Of a stretch of 64,000 nucleotides of DNA, positions 52,696-61,467 are shown in pieces. The notes beneath the pieces are model-generated. The model was not told where the DNA came from. It saw only the letters and a list, made by a program, of their open reading frames with translations, and ran no database searches. Origin of the DNA: Phycisphaerales bacterium (GTDB lineage: Bacteria; Planctomycetota; Phycisphaerae; Phycisphaerales; UBA1924); the NCBI GenBank assembly GCA_020847175.1, contig JADLCM010000008.1, positions 124,001 through 188,000 on the forward strand, in the 5' to 3' direction. How positions within the stretch are numbered: position 1 is the first letter of the stretch; each line of letters opens with the position of its first letter. A program made the translations under genes and the position numbers.

Positions 52696-52770
52696 TCGGG
52701 GTGGGCGGATTCGAACCGCCGACCTTTTGACCCCCAGTCAAACGCGCTAACCAAGCTGCGCTACACCCCG
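52696..52770 (-). tRNA. tRNA-Pro (anticodon GGG)
   Basis: 75 nt, full cloverleaf. Acceptor CGGGGTG / CACCCCG with discriminator A, D-stem GCGC/GCGC, anticodon stem TTTGA/TCAAA with loop CTGGGGG (anticodon GGG), T-arm GGCGG-TTCGAAT-CCGCC. The 3' CCA is not encoded. It has a terminator directly downstream and lies between pheS and the class V aminotransferase gene. Confidence 0.95.
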
Positions 52771-52890
52771 GAACAGGCCCAAGCGTAGGGGTGGGGGCGG
52801 CCCGGGGCAATGGGTGCGAGGCCTCGAGATTGCCCTCTGCGCGGCCGGTCGTCGCCGGCGGGCTTGCGCCGGCGAGAGCCGCTTCGGCGT

Positions 52891-54150
52891 TCATTGCGCT
52901 CCGTGCGCCAGCCGCGCACGCTGGACGCCCGGCGAACGGGCCGCAGGGGGCTGAGCCCCTGCACAATCGTCGGCGATCGCCTCCAGCGCCCCCAGCACGC
53001 GGTCTGCGTCGGCCTCGGTGTGGAAGGCCCCGTAACTCACGCGGCAGGCCCCGGGGGCCGGGTAGTCAAGCGTGCCCATCGCTGCGTGCGCGCGGGGGGC
53101 ACAGTGGATTCCGGCGCGGGCGAGAATCCCGGCGCGCCGCTCGAGTTCCGCCGCCAGTTCGTGCGGGTCGAGCCCCTCGCGCATGCGCAGGCTGAAGGTC
53201 GCAACGCGCTCCTCCGCCGGCGCGCACCCCACGAGTTCGTACGCATCAAGCCGGGTGAGCCTCGCGAGCATGCGCCGGGTGAGCGTGATTTCGTGCGCAC
53301 GAAGGTTCTCGACCCCCTCAGCGAGCAGCCACGCGACGGCGATGGAGAGCCCGACGATGCCGGGTGTGTTGTGCGACCCGCACTCGAAGCGCGAGGGCAG
53401 CGTATCGGGCTGCACATCGCGCTCGCTCTCCGAGCCGGTGCCGCCCTGTCGATACGGGTCGAGCAGCCGTTCGACTCCGGGGCGAATGTACAGGGCGCCC
53501 GTGCCCTGCGGGCCCATCACTCCCTTGTGCCCAGGAAAGGCGAGGAGGTCGATCGAGGCTTCGCGAACATTCATGGGCACGTGCCCGAGCGACTGCGCCG
53601 CATCGACGAGGAAGGTGATGCCGCGCGCGCGGCAGATCCGGCCCACCTCCGCGACGGGCTGGATCGCGCCGGTGACGTTGCTCGCCGATTGAAGCGCAAC
53701 GAGTGCGGTTTCGGGCCGGAGTGCCGCCGCGACGGACCCGGGGTCCACCCGCCCGGTTTCGCGGTGGGGCTCAACGCATGACCAGGTCACTCCATCGGCT
53801 TCGAGCGCCCGCAGCGGGCGGAGGATTGAGTTGTGGTCCATCGCCGAAGTGACGACGTGAGTCGGCAACCCCGCGCGCCGTCGGTGCGCCACGAACCCTT
53901 GGATTGCCAGGTTGAGGGCGTCGGTCGTGTTGAGCGTAAAGATCACATGCCGCGGGTCTTCCCCCCCGATCAGGCGGTTCAGACGGTCGCGGCACTCGGC
54001 GATCAGGCGTGCCCCGTGCAGGCTGGCGGCATAGGTGCCCCGCCCCGGGGAAGCCCCGAAGTCGCGGGCGTACGCGAGCATCCCTTCGAGCACCCCCGGG
54101 GCTTTCGGAAAACTCGTCGCGGCGTGATCCACATAGAGTGTCTGAAGCAT
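52891..54150 (-). CDS. class V aminotransferase / cysteine desulfurase-like protein
   Basis: 419-residue fold-type I PLP enzyme, related to SufS-type cysteine desulfurases. Marks: [56 protein letters not shown], the Schiff-base Lys in [17 protein letters not shown], and [14 protein letters not shown] with the Cys of the group II (SufS/CsdA) desulfurases. Because iscS is also present, it could provide sulfur for another purpose, or act as a selenocysteine lyase; the sequence does not separate these. No sufBCD genes are near. TATGAT six nt before ATG 54150 is close to consensus. Confidence 0.82.
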   Translation of the reverse strand: MLQTLYVDHAATSFPKAPGVLEGMLAYARDFGASPGRGTYAASLHGARLIAECRDRLNRLIGGEDPRHVIFTLNTTDALNLAIQGFVAHRRRAGLPTHVVTSAMDHNSILRPLRALEADGVTWSCVEPHRETGRVDPGSVAAALRPETALVALQSASNVTGAIQPVAEVGRICRARGITFLVDAAQSLGHVPMNVREASIDLLAFPGHKGVMGPQGTGALYIRPGVERLLDPYRQGGTGSESERDVQPDTLPSRFECGSHNTPGIVGLSIAVAWLLAEGVENLRAHEITLTRRMLARLTRLDAYELVGCAPAEERVATFSLRMREGLDPHELAAELERRAGILARAGIHCAPRAHAAMGTLDYPAPGACRVSYGAFHTEADADRVLGALEAIADDCAGAQPPAARSPGVQRARLAHGAQ

Positions 54151-54156
54151 CCGGGG

Positions 54157-54162
54157 ATCATA
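54157..54162 (-). promoter_or_regulatory. -10 element (TATGAT), leaderless-type
   Basis: On the minus strand TATGAT ends 6 nt before ATG 54150. It is the best consensus match of the leaderless set. Confidence 0.5.
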
Positions 54163-54176
54163 GACGTGGGGGGTGT

Positions 54177-54204
54177 TTGCCCGGGCGGACGGGAGCGCTA
54201 CACT
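54177..54204 (+). promoter_or_regulatory. promoter of rpsL
   Basis: TTGCCC (54177-54182), a 16-nt spacer and TACACT (54199-54204). It leaves a leader of about 25 nt with AGGA before the rpsL start, in contrast to the leaderless genes. Confidence 0.5.
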
Positions 54205-54236
54205 TGCGATCCCAGAGTGTTCGTCCAGGATTTGGC

Positions 54237-54611
<375 letters not shown>

Positions 54612-54731
54612 GTCGAACGATCGAGGGTGGGCACGCTTGCCCGGCCCTTTCCGCGGCTCGGGGCGTGTGCCCGGGGCAACACGGCGCGCGGGCGCCGGGC
54701 AAGTAATCGGGGCGCGGCCCGGTGAACATGG

Positions 54732-54750
54732 GGCCCGGTTGAGCCGGGCC
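54732..54750 (+). other. hairpin just before the rpsG ribosome-binding site
   Basis: GGCCCGG-TTGAG-CCGGGCC, 20 nt before the rpsG start. It may modulate rpsG translation, as S7 autoregulates its operon in E. coli. The 54612-54731 part of the gap is GC-rich with other imperfect hairpins. Confidence 0.3.
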
Positions 54751-54770
54751 GGATGAGCCAGGAGAGTGTC

Positions 54771-55262
54771 ATGGCCGGACGCTGGACCGCGAGCGAAACG
54801 CAACTTCAACCCGACCCCCGCTTCGGCGACATCCAGTTGTCGAAGTTCGTGAACTGCGTGATGAGCGACGGCAAGAAGGCCGTGGCGCAGCGCGTGGTGT
54901 ACGACGCGATGGACCTGATCCAGGAGAAACTGGGCAAGGAAACCGCCCCGGATGCCCCCAAGGAGAGCATCGAGGTCTTCCGCATCGCGATCGAGAAGGT
55001 CAAGCCCTTCGTCGAGGTGCGCAGCAAGCGCATCGGCGGCGCCAACTACCAGGTGCCCATGCAGGTGAACAAGAAGCGCCAGCAGTCGCTCGCCTTCCGC
55101 TGGATCATCGAAGCGGCGCGGGGCGAGAAGGGCCGGCCTATGGCGCAGAGGCTGGCCGAAGAGCTCTACGCCGCCGCGAAGGGCGAGGGCAAGGCGATCA
55201 ACACCCGCGAGCAGGTGCATCGCATGGCCGAGGCGAACCGCGCCTTCGCGCACTTCGCGTAA
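54771..55262 (+). CDS. rpsG: 30S ribosomal protein S7
   Basis: Assembly-initiating protein of the 30S head, 163 aa. Marks: [40 protein letters not shown], and RREQSLAxRW-like [20 protein letters not shown] with [20 protein letters not shown] at the end. ATG 54771 with AGGAGA is preferred over the upstream 54753 frame start. Terminator 39 nt downstream ends the operon, so fusA and tuf are elsewhere. Confidence 0.97.
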   Translation: MAGRWTASETQLQPDPRFGDIQLSKFVNCVMSDGKKAVAQRVVYDAMDLIQEKLGKETAPDAPKESIEVFRIAIEKVKPFVEVRSKRIGGANYQVPMQVNKKRQQSLAFRWIIEAARGEKGRPMAQRLAEELYAAAKGEGKAINTREQVHRMAEANRAFAHFA

Positions 55263-55300
55263 CGCCCCGCGACCCGTCGCAGTGCATGTCGAAACCACCG

Positions 55301-55332
55301 CACGGCACGGGGACATTCCCGTGCCGTGTTTT
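55301..55332 (+). terminator. rho-independent terminator after rpsG
   Basis: Perfect 11-bp stem CACGGCACGGG / CCCGTGCCGTG with loop GACATT (55301-55328) followed by TTTT. The clearest terminator in the window. Confidence 0.8.
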
Positions 55333-55402
55333 CTCACGCAGGCTCCGGGGCGTTGCACCGCGACGAGCCCGACAAGGTTCGCACCGCTGGAGAGCGCGGC
55401 GG

Positions 55403-56104
55403 TCAGCCGAGCTCGACGGACCAGTAGGCATCGTCGAGGAAGGCCCGCCACGACTGGTACTTCTTCTGGCCCAGTCGCACCGCAATCAGAGGGTTGCGCC
55501 GCGGCGCGACGGGACGGCGGACCAGCGACATCGCCGCCTGCTCGGGCGTGCGTCCGCCCTTTCGCGCGTTGCAGCGCACGCACGCACAGACGAGATTGGT
55601 CCACGTATCGGCGCCGCCCTGGCGCCGGGGCGTGACGTGATCGATGGAGAGCTCCGAGGTCGGGAAGTGACGCCCGCAATACTGGCATTGATTGCGGTCG
55701 CGTGCGAAGAGATTCCTGCGGTTGAGTTTCACCTCGTGCCGGGGCAGACGGTCGTACCCGAGCAGGCGTATGACGCGCGGCACGGGCAACTCAAACCCCA
55801 CCGACCGCACCCAGTCCTGCTCATCGGGGACGAACTGGTCGCGGAAGTTGGCCAGCTCCCGCCACGACTCGAAGTCATACGCCTGGTACTGGCCCTCGTG
55901 CAGGTGGACGACTTCGGCGATGTTCCGCGCGAGCAGCCCGAACGCGCGGCGTGCCCCGACGACGCGCACCGCGACGTACAGCCGGTTCAGCACCAGCACC
56001 TTCGCGTCAAGCCCTTCGTTGCGCATCACGCCTGCGGGAACGACATCCCCCTCGCCCTCCGGAGGGCGGCTCGAGGCGATCCTCCCGTGGTTCCTCCCGG
56101 TCAT
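55403..56104 (-). CDS. HNH endonuclease-domain protein
   Basis: 233-residue protein. The C-terminal half has the zinc-stabilised HNH core: NQCQYCGRHF, ELSIDHVTPRRQGGADTWTN and LVCACVRCNARKGGRTPEQA. The N-terminal half (KVLVLNRLYVAVRVVGARRA, then FGLLARNIAEVVHLHEG) is the usual companion of this widespread family in planctomycetes and other bacteria. Whether it nicks DNA or has a housekeeping role is unknown. GAGGAG lies 10 nt before ATG 56104. A TTGACA...TACAAT-rich region lies near 56205-56230 in the divergent spacer with msrBA. Confidence 0.8.
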   Translation of the reverse strand: MTGRNHGRIASSRPPEGEGDVVPAGVMRNEGLDAKVLVLNRLYVAVRVVGARRAFGLLARNIAEVVHLHEGQYQAYDFESWRELANFRDQFVPDEQDWVRSVGFELPVPRVIRLLGYDRLPRHEVKLNRRNLFARDRNQCQYCGRHFPTSELSIDHVTPRRQGGADTWTNLVCACVRCNARKGGRTPEQAAMSLVRRPVAPRRNPLIAVRLGQKKYQSWRAFLDDAYWSVELG

Positions 56105-56361
56105 CCCTGCACTGCTCCTCGCGCGAGCGAAGCGGCACCGAAGGCCCCTTGCGTCGCGACGCGCCCTCTGCGGCGTGAACTTTCCCGGTGCGCATCCTGC
56201 CGCGCCGGCGAATGATTGTACACTGATTGTCAACGTCTGATGTTGAGGAATTGTTCAGGTGTCCGGGCACGGAACAAATGGGGCACCCGGCTGGTTTGCC
56301 TTTTCGCCGCCTCGCCCGCGGGGTGGGGCTCCATTCTGAACGGCCCGGAGGGTCTGCCGCC

Positions 56362-57441
56362 ATGCGAACCGTCGTCGCCTTTTCTGTGGCACTCGCGATG
56401 GTCGCCGCAGTGCTGAGCGGCAGCGTGCGGGCCAACCCAGGAGATGATTCTCCGATGACCCAGGCACCGCGTACCCGTCCGAAGGAGGGCCCGGTTTATT
56501 CCCGGAGCGCGTTCGATGTGACGCCCCTTTCGGAAGCCCGGGTGAGTGAACTCGCAAAGTCGTTGACCCCGGAGGAAGCGCACGTGATTCTGCGCCAAGG
56601 AACGGAACGCCCGTTCTGCGGCACTCTGCTGGACAACAAGAAGGAAGGGGTGTACGTGTGCCGCCTCTGCGGGCTCCCCTTGTTTTCATCAGAGTCAAAG
56701 TTCAACTCGGGGACGGGTTGGCCGAGTTTCTTCGCGCCGTACGACGTGGACCACGTGGCCTACATCCGGGATGAATCGCACGGGATGGAACGGGTGGAGA
56801 TTGTGTGCGCCCGGTGTGAGGGGCACCTCGGTCATGTGTTCAATGACGCGCCTCAGACCAAGACCGGCCTGCGCTACTGCCTGAACAGCGCCTCTCTGAG
56901 TTTCATCGAGAAGGGCACAGAAGCGCCCGCGGCCAGCCGGCCCATCGAAACCGCGACGGCGTGCTTCGCCGGTGGGTGCTTCTGGGGCGTTGAGGATCGC
57001 TTTCAGCAGGTCGCCGGCGTCATCGATGCCGTGAGCGGGTTCCAGGGGGGGTGGGTCAAGGATCCGACGTACAAGCAGGTGTGCTTCGAGGAGACGGGCC
57101 ACGCCGAAGCGGTGCGGGTCGTGTATGACCCGAAGGTCGTGTCGTACGAAGAATTGCTGGCGTTCTTCTTCAGGGTGCACGACCCGACACAGCTCAATCG
57201 CCAGGGACCGGACGTGGGCGTCCAGTATCGCTCCGCAATCTTCGCGGCCAATGCGGAACAGGCGAAAGCCGCAAAGGAGTTTGTCGAGCGCCTTCAGCAG
57301 ACGCCGAAGTTCGCGCAGCGTAGGATCGTGACCCAGGTCGTGGGTCCGGAGGCGGCGGGTGAGTTCTACCCCGCCGAGGAGTACCACCAGGACTACCACG
57401 CCAAGCACGGCGGGTCGTGCGTGATTCCGTCCGACGAGTAG
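56362..57441 (+). CDS. bifunctional peptide methionine sulfoxide reductase MsrB-MsrA, exported
   Basis: 359-residue fusion repairing oxidised Met. A signal peptide (MRTVVAFSVALAMVAAVLSG...) sends it to the periplasm. MsrB comes first: VCRLCGLPLFSSESKFNSGT and GWPSFFAPYD, zinc CxxC pairs CRLC and CARC, and the catalytic Cys in LRYCLNSASLSF. MsrA follows: the catalytic motif ACFAGGCFWGVEDRF, GYxGG-like FQGGWV, and HDPTQLNRQGPDVGVQYRS. The B-then-A order is the less common one, known in some bacterial fusions. ATG 56362 is chosen because it begins the signal peptide; GGAGG lies 10 nt upstream. It converges with the HDOD-GGDEF gene. Confidence 0.9.
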   Translation: MRTVVAFSVALAMVAAVLSGSVRANPGDDSPMTQAPRTRPKEGPVYSRSAFDVTPLSEARVSELAKSLTPEEAHVILRQGTERPFCGTLLDNKKEGVYVCRLCGLPLFSSESKFNSGTGWPSFFAPYDVDHVAYIRDESHGMERVEIVCARCEGHLGHVFNDAPQTKTGLRYCLNSASLSFIEKGTEAPAASRPIETATACFAGGCFWGVEDRFQQVAGVIDAVSGFQGGWVKDPTYKQVCFEETGHAEAVRVVYDPKVVSYEELLAFFFRVHDPTQLNRQGPDVGVQYRSAIFAANAEQAKAAKEFVERLQQTPKFAQRRIVTQVVGPEAAGEFYPAEEYHQDYHAKHGGSCVIPSDE

Positions 57442-57466
57442 AGGCGGGGGGCTCCGTGGCCGTGGT

Positions 57467-58972
57467 TCACGCCGCCTTGCGGGGCACGAAGGCACGGAGC
57501 ACGTTTCCGCCCGCGGCGCGGGCGGCCTGGGCCGCGCGGAGTGCCGCGGCGCAGAACTGCTCGGGTGAGGCGAACACTTCACCCGCTCGCGGGTCACTGG
57601 CGACGACGCCGACGCTCGCGGTCACCCGCAACTTGCCCTCGAAGTCGGGGATGGACCACTGTTGGCTGTGCTCGTCGAGCTGCGCCCGGAACTTGTCCGC
57701 AACAGGGGTGACCACAGCGCGTCCGCTGGCGCTGACGACGACGCCGAAGAGATCGGGCCCGAGGCGCCCGACGACCCCTCCGAGCGGGTCGAAGTGGCGC
57801 TTGAGGAGCACCGTCACTCCCATGGCGATTTCGCCGTCGATCTCCTCAGGGCCGTTCGCCACCAGCCCCCCGAGACCGTCGAGAGCGACGGTGACCAGGC
57901 TGAGTACTTCGTTCTTGGTGCGTGCGATGTGGAAAGCGCTCCGCGTGACGCTCGAGAAGCCGACGCGGTTGAAGACGCCCGTAATCGCATCAACCTCGCC
58001 CTCTTGAATGACCAGGACATCGGCATTCCCGGCAAAGAGCGCGGCCCCGGGTTCCTCAAGCTTGAACTCTTCAAGCCGCGCCGCAGCCTTGGCAATCACG
58101 GCCTCCGGGTCACAGAGCGGGCCAGTGCGCAGGTTGAAGAGCGAACTCAGTTCCGCGACGGCAGCGGCGACGTCCTTCACCAGGTCATCGACGGGCGTCG
58201 AGTCCAGGCGGAACCACTCCTTCGCGCGGGTGTACGCGCGGCGCAGCGCTTCGGAGGGATCAGCATCGGTGAGCACATCGTGGACGATGTTGCCCAGCCC
58301 CACGCAGCGCACGATCTCGGTGCACTTGGGGGGGCAGGCGGTGGGTCGTTCGTGATACTTGACCGGAAGGACGAGTTCATCGGGCAGTTTCCAGCGCGCG
58401 GCGAGCATGGCGCCGATGTCAGGGTGCTGCACTTCGAGCGCGGCGAGTTCGCACTTGACGAGCCGCCGGTGGTCGCCTTCGGTCTGTCCGAGTACCGCCG
58501 CATAGTCATGGCCCAGGCCCCGGAACATGGCCAGCATGCCCACGTCCTGAAGCAGCCCGCCGAGGAAGCACTCTTCGGCGACGGCGCCGTTCCCGGTCAG
58601 GTGGGCGATCTTCTTGGCCGCCGCGGCGGTGTAGAGGGCGCGGCGCCAGTATGACTCGTAGTCGAAGCCGTCGTCACCCTTGCCGATCGCCGAGACGATC
58701 GAAAAGCTCAGGGCCAGCGTCTTGACCGGGCCGAGGCCGAGCATGACGAGGGAACGCTGGATCGTGGCGCACCGGGTGCGAAGCCCGTAGAACGATGAGT
58801 TGACGGTCCTGAGAATCTTCGCGGCGACGCCCTGGTCCTTCTGAATCAGCTCCGCAAGTTCATCCATCTTGACGTCGTCCTTCGACGTCAACTCGATCAC
58901 CTTCACCGCGATCGCGGGCAGTGTCGGCAACGTGGGGCAGTTCAGGATTTTCTCGAGCGTCTGCGGGTCCAT
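57467..58972 (-). CDS. HDOD domain protein with degenerate GGDEF-like domain
   Basis: 501 residues. The HDOD domain spans about 10-205 (LPTLPAIAVKVIELTSKDDVKMDEL, ILRTVNSSFYG, CFLGGLLQDVGMLAMF with the family's HD residues replaced). Residues about 335-495 resemble a diguanylate cyclase domain: DAITGVFNRVGF (family DxLTGLxNRRxF). The active-site loop is LGPDLFGVVV in place of GGDEF, so synthesis of cyclic-di-GMP is not expected. It may bind a partner or nucleotide. Such fusions act in signalling or stress control. Confidence 0.82.
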   Translation of the reverse strand: MDPQTLEKILNCPTLPTLPAIAVKVIELTSKDDVKMDELAELIQKDQGVAAKILRTVNSSFYGLRTRCATIQRSLVMLGLGPVKTLALSFSIVSAIGKGDDGFDYESYWRRALYTAAAAKKIAHLTGNGAVAEECFLGGLLQDVGMLAMFRGLGHDYAAVLGQTEGDHRRLVKCELAALEVQHPDIGAMLAARWKLPDELVLPVKYHERPTACPPKCTEIVRCVGLGNIVHDVLTDADPSEALRRAYTRAKEWFRLDSTPVDDLVKDVAAAVAELSSLFNLRTGPLCDPEAVIAKAAARLEEFKLEEPGAALFAGNADVLVIQEGEVDAITGVFNRVGFSSVTRSAFHIARTKNEVLSLVTVALDGLGGLVANGPEEIDGEIAMGVTVLLKRHFDPLGGVVGRLGPDLFGVVVSASGRAVVTPVADKFRAQLDEHSQQWSIPDFEGKLRVTASVGVVASDPRAGEVFASPEQFCAAALRAAQAARAAGGNVLRAFVPRKAA

Positions 58973-59034
58973 GAACTCGCGGCTCCGGGTCGAATTGGGC
59001 TTGGCGCCTCATCGGCTCCCCTGAATGGGTGCGC

Positions 59035-59826
59035 TCACGGCGGCGCCGCCATTCGCCCGGGATTTGCCTGTCCGGGCTCATTCATCGGGAGAGGTTCCCC
59101 GAGCAGGAACCGAAAGGTCGGGGGTTCAGTTCCGAGAACCTCGCGGAGGATCGAGGCCAGGAGCTTCGCGGCGCGGCGTTCCACCGGGCGTCCCGCCCCC
59201 TCCGGCGCGGTGCCGGCATCGAGTTCTCGCAGGAAATCCACCGTCTCCAGCCTCACGCGCCATGCTCCCGGCGCGGCAGAGTGGTCATCCGGCGCAAAAC
59301 CGCCGAGTCGCGGATCAAAGACGAGCACATCGGCCCGAGGCAGCGGAAGCCGGGTCGCCGGGTGAACATGAAGTTCAGGACGGAGGCCGCATTCGCGGAG
59401 CAGGTGCAGCAGGAATCGGGCGATCTCCGCGTGCGTAGAAATGGGGTGGTCCAGCGAACGCAGAAACGCCGCCAGCGCATCGAAGACCTCCGGGTGCGGA
59501 TCGCCCTCGTTGAGCATCCGGGCGATGACATCCGCCGCGAGCATGCCGGCATTGAACGCGAGCAGGCTGCGGCGCAGCCCCGAATACGATTCGGTGAGCG
59601 TCCAGCCGGTCAGGGTGTGCAGCGTACGGCCCGGCTTGACGAGCGCCAGCGCTTCGCCCCTGGAGAGAAGTTCGATGCCGCCGCTGAATGGAGCGCGTTC
59701 GCGCCTGGCGCCCTTGGCGATGCCCCGGAGCAGTCCGTGCCCGCGGGTGAAGAGCGAGACGGTCTGGCTCGTCTCCGACCAGTCCCACCAGCGCACGCAG
59801 ATGGCATCGTCGCAGAGCCGGGTCAC
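59035..59826 (-). CDS. recO: DNA repair protein RecO
   Basis: Recombination mediator of the RecFOR pathway, loading RecA on SSB-coated DNA. The N-terminal OB-fold begins DDAICVRWWDWSETSQTVSLFT and GHGLLRGIAKGARRERAPFS; the middle is helical (LLAFNAGMLAADVIARML), and a zinc site is not obvious. GTG 59826 has TACGCT 5 nt upstream (59832-59837) with no ribosome-binding site. 263 aa. RecR is not in the window; recA is 22 kb away. Confidence 0.85.
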   Translation of the reverse strand: MTRLCDDAICVRWWDWSETSQTVSLFTRGHGLLRGIAKGARRERAPFSGGIELLSRGEALALVKPGRTLHTLTGWTLTESYSGLRRSLLAFNAGMLAADVIARMLNEGDPHPEVFDALAAFLRSLDHPISTHAEIARFLLHLLRECGLRPELHVHPATRLPLPRADVLVFDPRLGGFAPDDHSAAPGAWRVRLETVDFLRELDAGTAPEGAGRPVERRAAKLLASILREVLGTEPPTFRFLLGEPLPMNEPGQANPGRMAAPP

Positions 59827-59831
59827 GCCCG

Positions 59832-59837
59832 AGCGTA
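59832..59837 (-). promoter_or_regulatory. -10 element (TACGCT) of recO, leaderless-type
   Basis: On the minus strand TACGCT ends 5 nt before the GTG start of recO. Confidence 0.42.
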
Positions 59838-59935
59838 GGTGCTCGGGGTGGCCGGCAGGCCCGCACGACGCGGCGCGGCAACAATCGATGCCGCGTTCGC
59901 CCCCGCCGGGGCACGCGGAACCTCGGAGTTCGACC

Positions 59936-60316
59936 GTGTCATTCGCGCTGATTGATCAGGTCATGGAGTGCGACGCGCGCGGGGTCAGCGCCCGGATGCG
60001 CCTCGACCCGGGCGCCGAACACCTCCGCGACCATTTTGAGGGCTTCCCGATTCAGCCCGGCGTGCTCATGCTGGAGTCCTTGGTGCAGGCAGCCCGCGAA
60101 CTCACGCGCATGAGGGCGCCCGGCCCGTGGGTGCTGGGCGAAGTCCGCGCGCTGCGCTTCGGCGCGATGCTGCGCCCCGGGGATGGGCTCGCGGTGCGGG
60201 TGGACCTCGTGGGGGACGAGCCGGAACGGCTCACGTTCAGGGGCGAGGGATCGCTGACCGGCGACGGCACCCCGGCCGTCTCGGGCAAGTTCACGCTGCG
60301 CCCGCTGCGTATGTGA
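59936..60316 (+). CDS. small FabZ-like hot-dog protein
   Basis: 126-residue hot-dog fold: MSFALIDQVMECDARGVSAR at the start (GTG 59936, GGAG 8 nt upstream), then the active-site helix DHFEGFPIQPGVLMLESLVQ with His and Glu in the dehydratase positions. Compared with the 175-residue homolog at 42476, it lacks the N-terminal extension. It may be the housekeeping 3-hydroxyacyl-ACP dehydratase or a paralog for another chain; no fab genes surround it. The upstream part of the long open frame is antisense to recO. Confidence 0.75.
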   Translation: MSFALIDQVMECDARGVSARMRLDPGAEHLRDHFEGFPIQPGVLMLESLVQAARELTRMRAPGPWVLGEVRALRFGAMLRPGDGLAVRVDLVGDEPERLTFRGEGSLTGDGTPAVSGKFTLRPLRM

Positions 60317-60360
60317 ATGCCCGACCGGGGTCGGACATCGATTGTGCCCGGCGCGGGCGA

Positions 60361-61467
60361 TTACGGGCCGAGCGGGGATCGTCCGGCAACGATCGCCTCG
60401 CGAGCCCGCAGCGCCGTGATCCGGCGCACGAAGTCCTCGTACGCTGCGGCCGCGCGGGTCAGGTCGTCATCGAAGTACGTCAGGAACACGCCCGAGCCGA
60501 CGCGCCGTAGGGCGGCGTGGGAGGCGACGCGCTCGCCGAGGTTGGCACGCACAAGGTCGATCATCCGGCCATTCGCGGCGTCACGCAGCAGACGCGCCAG
60601 CGCCGGCCTGTGCCTGCCGCCCTCGCCTTCGCGGAGGAAGTGCACGAGCGCCCACACCTGCGCGTAGTAATCGAGGGCGGCGTCATTGCCGTAGGCGTCG
60701 AGCAGGTCCTGCGGTCGTTGCACGAGCAGTTCATCGAGGCGCAGCAGGCGGCCCGCGTTGAGCGTCTCGCGCAGGCGGTCAAACCGCTCGACGTTGGCCC
60801 AGGGGAGAAACACGGGCGTGTCCTCGACCCAGCGGAAGCCCTCGAAGTGCGTCGCCGCGCCCTCCTCAAGCCAGATGGGCAGCGCATCGCGCATCACGCG
60901 CTGGGTGTACTGATGCCAGCCCTCGTGCCCCACGGTGCCGAAGGTGCCCTTGGCCCCGAGATCGAAGAGGAGCGCTCGCCCGTTCTCGGCGAACCCCCCG
61001 GCCCGGATCTTCAGGTACGTCGCCGACCGGGCGCCGGTGAACTGGCGCGTGAGGGCCGTCCACTGCGCCCGCGAGCCCATGATGTACGTCTCCATCGACT
61101 CGCTCGGCGCGGGGAGATCGCCGAGCGAGCTCCGGAACTCCACCAGGGCCGTCTCCAGAAACTGCGGCACGCGACGCCGGAGCGGCACATCGCGTTCCGT
61201 CGTGAAGATTCGGTAGTGGAGCGTCGTGATCGCGCGCCCCTGCGCCCCGGCGAAGCTCCACGGCTCGATCCGCAGCACGGGGTCTGGCGCGAGGGCCGAC
61301 GCCGGAGCCACCGGCTCAACCGCAGCCGGGCGGCGTCCGTCGCCGCTCATCGAGGCGCAGCCTGAAAGGATGAACGCGAGTGCGCCCATGGCCCACGCAG
61401 CGCGGACGCGAGGCCGCGTGCGTGCCCCGACGCTCGCGGGCCGGGGTTCACTCGGAGGCATCCTCAT
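60361..61467 (-). CDS. peptidase-MA-like zinc metalloprotease, lipoprotein
   Basis: 368-residue protein. The lipobox LSGC ends an N-terminal signal (ALGAFILSGC-type stretch GALAFILSGC). The active site is GHEGWHQYT (HExxH) with the downstream Glu in LPIWLEEGAATHFEG, as in gluzincins of the peptidase_MA/DUF1570 type. Its substrate is unknown. ATG 61467 overlaps the valS stop by 4 nt (ATGA), so it is coupled to valS. A front of basic residues precedes the signal; an internal start cannot be excluded. Confidence 0.78.
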   Translation of the reverse strand: MRMPPSEPRPASVGARTRPRVRAAWAMGALAFILSGCASMSGDGRRPAAVEPVAPASALAPDPVLRIEPWSFAGAQGRAITTLHYRIFTTERDVPLRRRVPQFLETALVEFRSSLGDLPAPSESMETYIMGSRAQWTALTRQFTGARSATYLKIRAGGFAENGRALLFDLGAKGTFGTVGHEGWHQYTQRVMRDALPIWLEEGAATHFEGFRWVEDTPVFLPWANVERFDRLRETLNAGRLLRLDELLVQRPQDLLDAYGNDAALDYYAQVWALVHFLREGEGGRHRPALARLLRDAANGRMIDLVRANLGERVASHAALRRVGSGVFLTYFDDDLTRAAAAYEDFVRRITALRAREAIVAGRSPLGP

